From: Pontibacter aquaedesilientis
GTDB taxonomy: Bacteria > Bacteroidota > Bacteroidia > Cytophagales > Hymenobacteraceae
Assembly: GCF_014773225.1 (NCBI RefSeq)
Contig: NZ_JACXAJ010000001.1
Location: 248,001-312,000 of the forward strand
Length of the DNA stretch: 64,000 nucleotides
Direction: 5' to 3'
Under the pieces are notes generated by a model. That model was not told the DNA's origin, ran no database searches, and was given only the letters and a program-made list of their open reading frames with translations. Shown here piece by piece: positions 61,424-64,000 of this stretch; the first letter of the stretch is position 1; each line of letters opens with the position of its first letter. The translations under genes were made by a program, and so were the position numbers.

Positions 61424-61576
61424 TTCATCTTATCAGAAGAAACCAATCGAAGCGTTCCAGTTTCTAGTGCCCAATATATCAGTAATTTAGCTTGATTGAA
61501 GGTTTCTGTTACAGGCTGAAAGTTTTTTACTAAAAAAGCCTTATAAAAATAGAATATATGATTAAAATTTAATTAT

Positions 61577-61590
61577 ATTGGTTGACCAAT
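61577..61590. promoter_or_regulatory. Operator palindrome for the alginate regulator, copy 3
   Basis: ATTGGTTGACCAAT matches the two other copies except for the centre (TG instead of TA). It lies 54 bp before the SusC start, with AT-rich bases on both sides. It probably puts the importer genes under the same regulator. Confidence 0.75.
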
Positions 61591-61644
61591 TAAAGGTATA
61601 CCAAAAATCCCTTTTCTAACTTATCACCTTAAACCATTAAAATT

Positions 61645-64000
61645 ATGCAAAATGCTTTACCCGCAAAGCCACAAAGCAGAAATTTGTTGAAATACATGCT
61701 TCTGTACGCTGTGTTGCTGTTGTATTGCGCTACCGGCTACTCACAGGCCGTGCAGAATAATAAGGCGGCCGGCACTGTTACCGGAAAAGTTACCAATGAT
61801 GTGGGAGAGCCCCTGCCAGGTGTGACGATAATAGTGCAAGGTACAACTGTCGGGACGGCTTCCGGAGCTGATGGCAGTTTCGAGGTAAAAGCCGAAGCAG
61901 GCAGTGTTTTGGTTTTCAGGTATATAGGTTTCGAGGAAATGGTGGTGCCTCTGGAAGGGAAGAAGCAACTGAATGTGTCGCTGAAGCCCGACACCAAGCA
62001 GCTAAGCGAAGTTGTGGTGGTCGGTTACGGCGAACAGAAGAAATCGCACCTGACGGGCTCTATCTCCCGACTGGAGAACAAGAACCTGGAGCAGATCCCT
62101 GTCTCACGCATTGACCAGGCTATACAAGGCCAGATTGCGGGTGTAAGGGTTCAGAATATTACGTCTGAAGTCGGCCAGGCGCCTGAAGTGAGTATACGGG
62201 GCGTCAGCTCGATCAGTGCCGGAAGCGCTCCGCTTGTGGTGGTGGACGGTTATCCTACAAACGACGGCCTGGAGTTTATAAACGCTGCCAGCATAGCTTC
62301 GATCGAGGTGCTGAAGGATGCGAGTTCAACCGCAATTTACGGTTCGCGGGGAGCCAATGGGGTAATTCTGGTGACAACAAAGGAGGGTAAGGCAAATGAG
62401 CCACGCTACGATTTCCAGTCCTCATTCGGTGTGAAGTCATTCTATAAGAAAGAGGATGTGATGGATGCCTATGCGTATACCGACATGCTGCTCCGCGAGA
62501 ACCAACTGATTGAGAATGCTGCCGCCGCACGCGCAGGGAGGGAGGCCAAGGTACTGAACTTTACGGCAAGGGAGAAGATGATGCGCCTGATCGCCGATAA
62601 CTCAGGTATAACCGACTGGCAGGACGAAGCTACCCGCGACCTGACAACCATGAAAAGTTACCTGCTGAACGTAGCTGGCGGAAGCGGAAACGTGAACTAC
62701 TTCATATCGGGGCAATACGTGGATGATGAGGGCATACTGAAGGATAACAGTCTGGACCGATTTAACCTCTCTGCCAAAATAAACGCCAAATTAACCAAGA
62801 AGATCAAGATTGGACTTGATATCAAGCCCACCTATACGCGTACCCAAAGGTCTTCGGTGCCTTACGCAGATTTCACCCGTACCCATACCTGGTCGCCGGT
62901 CAGGCACAACGCCTATACCTCTGCTGCCACAGGCTATGCCCTAGGGGAGTATGCGCACGGCAGGCACTACAGGAATATTGTGCTGACCTACATGGATGCC
63001 GAGGGAAACCAGCAGTCTGTTACAAACTCCAACATCTGGGGAACTGGCAATAATAACCCTGTTTCGCGCATGGAAAATGAATCGCGCCAACAGTACGATT
63101 ACCGCCTGGTTGCCAACTCAAATCTGCAGTGGGACATTGTGAAGAACCTACGCTTCAAAACGACATTTGGTACCTACATTAAGTACAGAGACTACGACAG
63201 ATGGCGTAGTTCGCAAGCCGATGAAGCCGGCCTCCGCCTTTCCTCCAATAACACATTGCTCACCAAAGACCTTCTGAGTGAAAACACGCTGGATTACAAG
63301 TGGGCAAAAGGCCAGCATACGATCAATGCACTGGCTGGCTATACCTACCAATACACCGATTACAAGCACACCTCAATAGAGGGCTCGCAGCAGCCTACCG
63401 ATTACGTGCCAACCGTGAATGCGGCCACCACGCTTAACCTGGCAAACTCCTATACCTTAAAGGAAGAGGATGCCCTGATCTCCTACCTCGGGCGTGTTAA
63501 TTATGCCTACGATGACAAGTACCTCCTCTCTGTTGCGATGAGAACAGATGGCTCCTCCAGGTTTGGCGACAGCAGAAAGTATGGTTCGTTTCCGTCGGCA
63601 TCGGCCGGTTGGAACGTTGCCAATGAAGCATTCTGGGCCGAGTACCTGGGCGTTGTCAACCAATTTAAACTGCGCGCCAGTGTAGGCCTGACAGGCAACA
63701 ACAACATCGCCAACTACGTGAATGTGAACACGCTGGCTGGCGCCAACTATGTTTTTGGCGACGGTATAGGCAGTGTCGCACAAGGCCTTGGGCAGATCAA
63801 CGAGACAATCTCCAATAGCGCCATCACCTGGGAAAAAACCCTTGAGTTTGATTATGGTCTTGATTTGGGCTTATTTTCAAACCGACTGTCACTCACCGCT
63901 GACTATTACTACTCTGTAACACAGGATTTGCTCTATCAGCAAAACATCACCGCCATCTCAGGCTATCGCAATTTCTGGAACAACATTGGCCGCATTGAGA
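61645..64000 (+). CDS. SusC-family TonB-linked transporter of the alginate locus, partial
   Basis: The frame opens at ATG 61645 and remains open to the window end (785 residues visible). A signal segment (LYAVLLLYCATGYSQ) is followed by a regulatory-like domain (GTVTGKVTNDVGEPLPGVTI), a plug (VRVQNITSE, PLVVVDGYPTND, SSTAIYGSRGANGVILVTT) and the start of the barrel. By position it should import alginate oligosaccharides. The missing C-terminal part, and presumably a susD gene, lie beyond the window. Confidence 0.93.
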   Translation, partial: MQNALPAKPQSRNLLKYMLLYAVLLLYCATGYSQAVQNNKAAGTVTGKVTNDVGEPLPGVTIIVQGTTVGTASGADGSFEVKAEAGSVLVFRYIGFEEMVVPLEGKKQLNVSLKPDTKQLSEVVVVGYGEQKKSHLTGSISRLENKNLEQIPVSRIDQAIQGQIAGVRVQNITSEVGQAPEVSIRGVSSISAGSAPLVVVDGYPTNDGLEFINAASIASIEVLKDASSTAIYGSRGANGVILVTTKEGKANEPRYDFQSSFGVKSFYKKEDVMDAYAYTDMLLRENQLIENAAAARAGREAKVLNFTAREKMMRLIADNSGITDWQDEATRDLTTMKSYLLNVAGGSGNVNYFISGQYVDDEGILKDNSLDRFNLSAKINAKLTKKIKIGLDIKPTYTRTQRSSVPYADFTRTHTWSPVRHNAYTSAATGYALGEYAHGRHYRNIVLTYMDAEGNQQSVTNSNIWGTGNNNPVSRMENESRQQYDYRLVANSNLQWDIVKNLRFKTTFGTYIKYRDYDRWRSSQADEAGLRLSSNNTLLTKDLLSENTLDYKWAKGQHTINALAGYTYQYTDYKHTSIEGSQQPTDYVPTVNAATTLNLANSYTLKEEDALISYLGRVNYAYDDKYLLSVAMRTDGSSRFGDSRKYGSFPSASAGWNVANEAFWAEYLGVVNQFKLRASVGLTGNNNIANYVNVNTLAGANYVFGDGIGSVAQGLGQINETISNSAITWEKTLEFDYGLDLGLFSNRLSLTADYYYSVTQDLLYQQNITAISGYRNFWNNIGRIE

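Overview
The window looks like a chromosomal segment of a Bacteroidota bacterium, most like the Hymenobacteraceae (Pontibacter-type Cytophagia). The reasons are SusC/SusD pairs, an alginate polysaccharide-utilisation locus, many PAS/GAF sensor proteins, starts without clear Shine-Dalgarno sequences, a few TAnnTTTG-like -7 elements, and roughly 50% GC outside an AT-rich island. The genus is inference; there is no rRNA marker, and I saw no tRNA gene and no CRISPR array.

Layout. 1-4.8 kb: the end of anmK, then a complete SusC/SusD pair closed by a terminator. 4.8-25.7 kb: core and sensory genes, including a UvrA2-type ABC ATPase, a VLRF1-type release-factor homologue, a four-PAS histidine kinase, TruA, an ABC exporter, an HTTM protein, a cytochrome c, an ECF sigma factor with a cupin-type anti-sigma factor, and a degenerate kinase-like GAF protein. 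25.7-28.7 kb: an array of REP-like inverted repeats around mscS, with a broken REP-associated transposase (RAYT). 28.7-33.6 kb: an accessory island, AT-rich up to about 32 kb, with a putative AbiC-like protein, a PIN/ImmA-IrrE pair and a three-gene HipBST-like toxin-antitoxin module. The Hip module sits between a broken and an intact copy of the 5' end of hrpB. 36.2-36.7 kb: a roughly 0.5-kb unit in which one DUF559 nuclease-like gene lies between long inverted repeats, each containing a perfect hairpin. 36.8-51.2 kb: mostly housekeeping and stress genes, including a SulP transporter fused to a carbonic-anhydrase-like domain that has lost its zinc ligands, and an RsbQ-like hydrolase between two related small proteins. 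51.5-64 kb: an alginate catabolic locus.

How the genes work together. In the alginate locus a FadR-type GntR regulator precedes PL6 and PL17 alginate lyases, KdgF, an MFS uronate transporter, a DEH reductase, KDG kinase and KDPG aldolase, followed by a second SusC that runs off the window. This is a complete path from alginate to pyruvate and glyceraldehyde 3-phosphate. Three copies of an ATTGGT-NN-ACCAAT palindrome, before the regulator, before PL6 and before susC, are the likely operators.

The most unusual signals are: the DUF559/inverted-repeat unit and a similar hairpin inside the RAYT gene; the HipBST-like module with three operators exactly 61 bp apart, carried between duplicated hrpB ends; and the 7-mer AGGTATA/TATACCT, which I counted about 100 times against about 8 expected, yet only once across 9.4 kb of the alginate locus.
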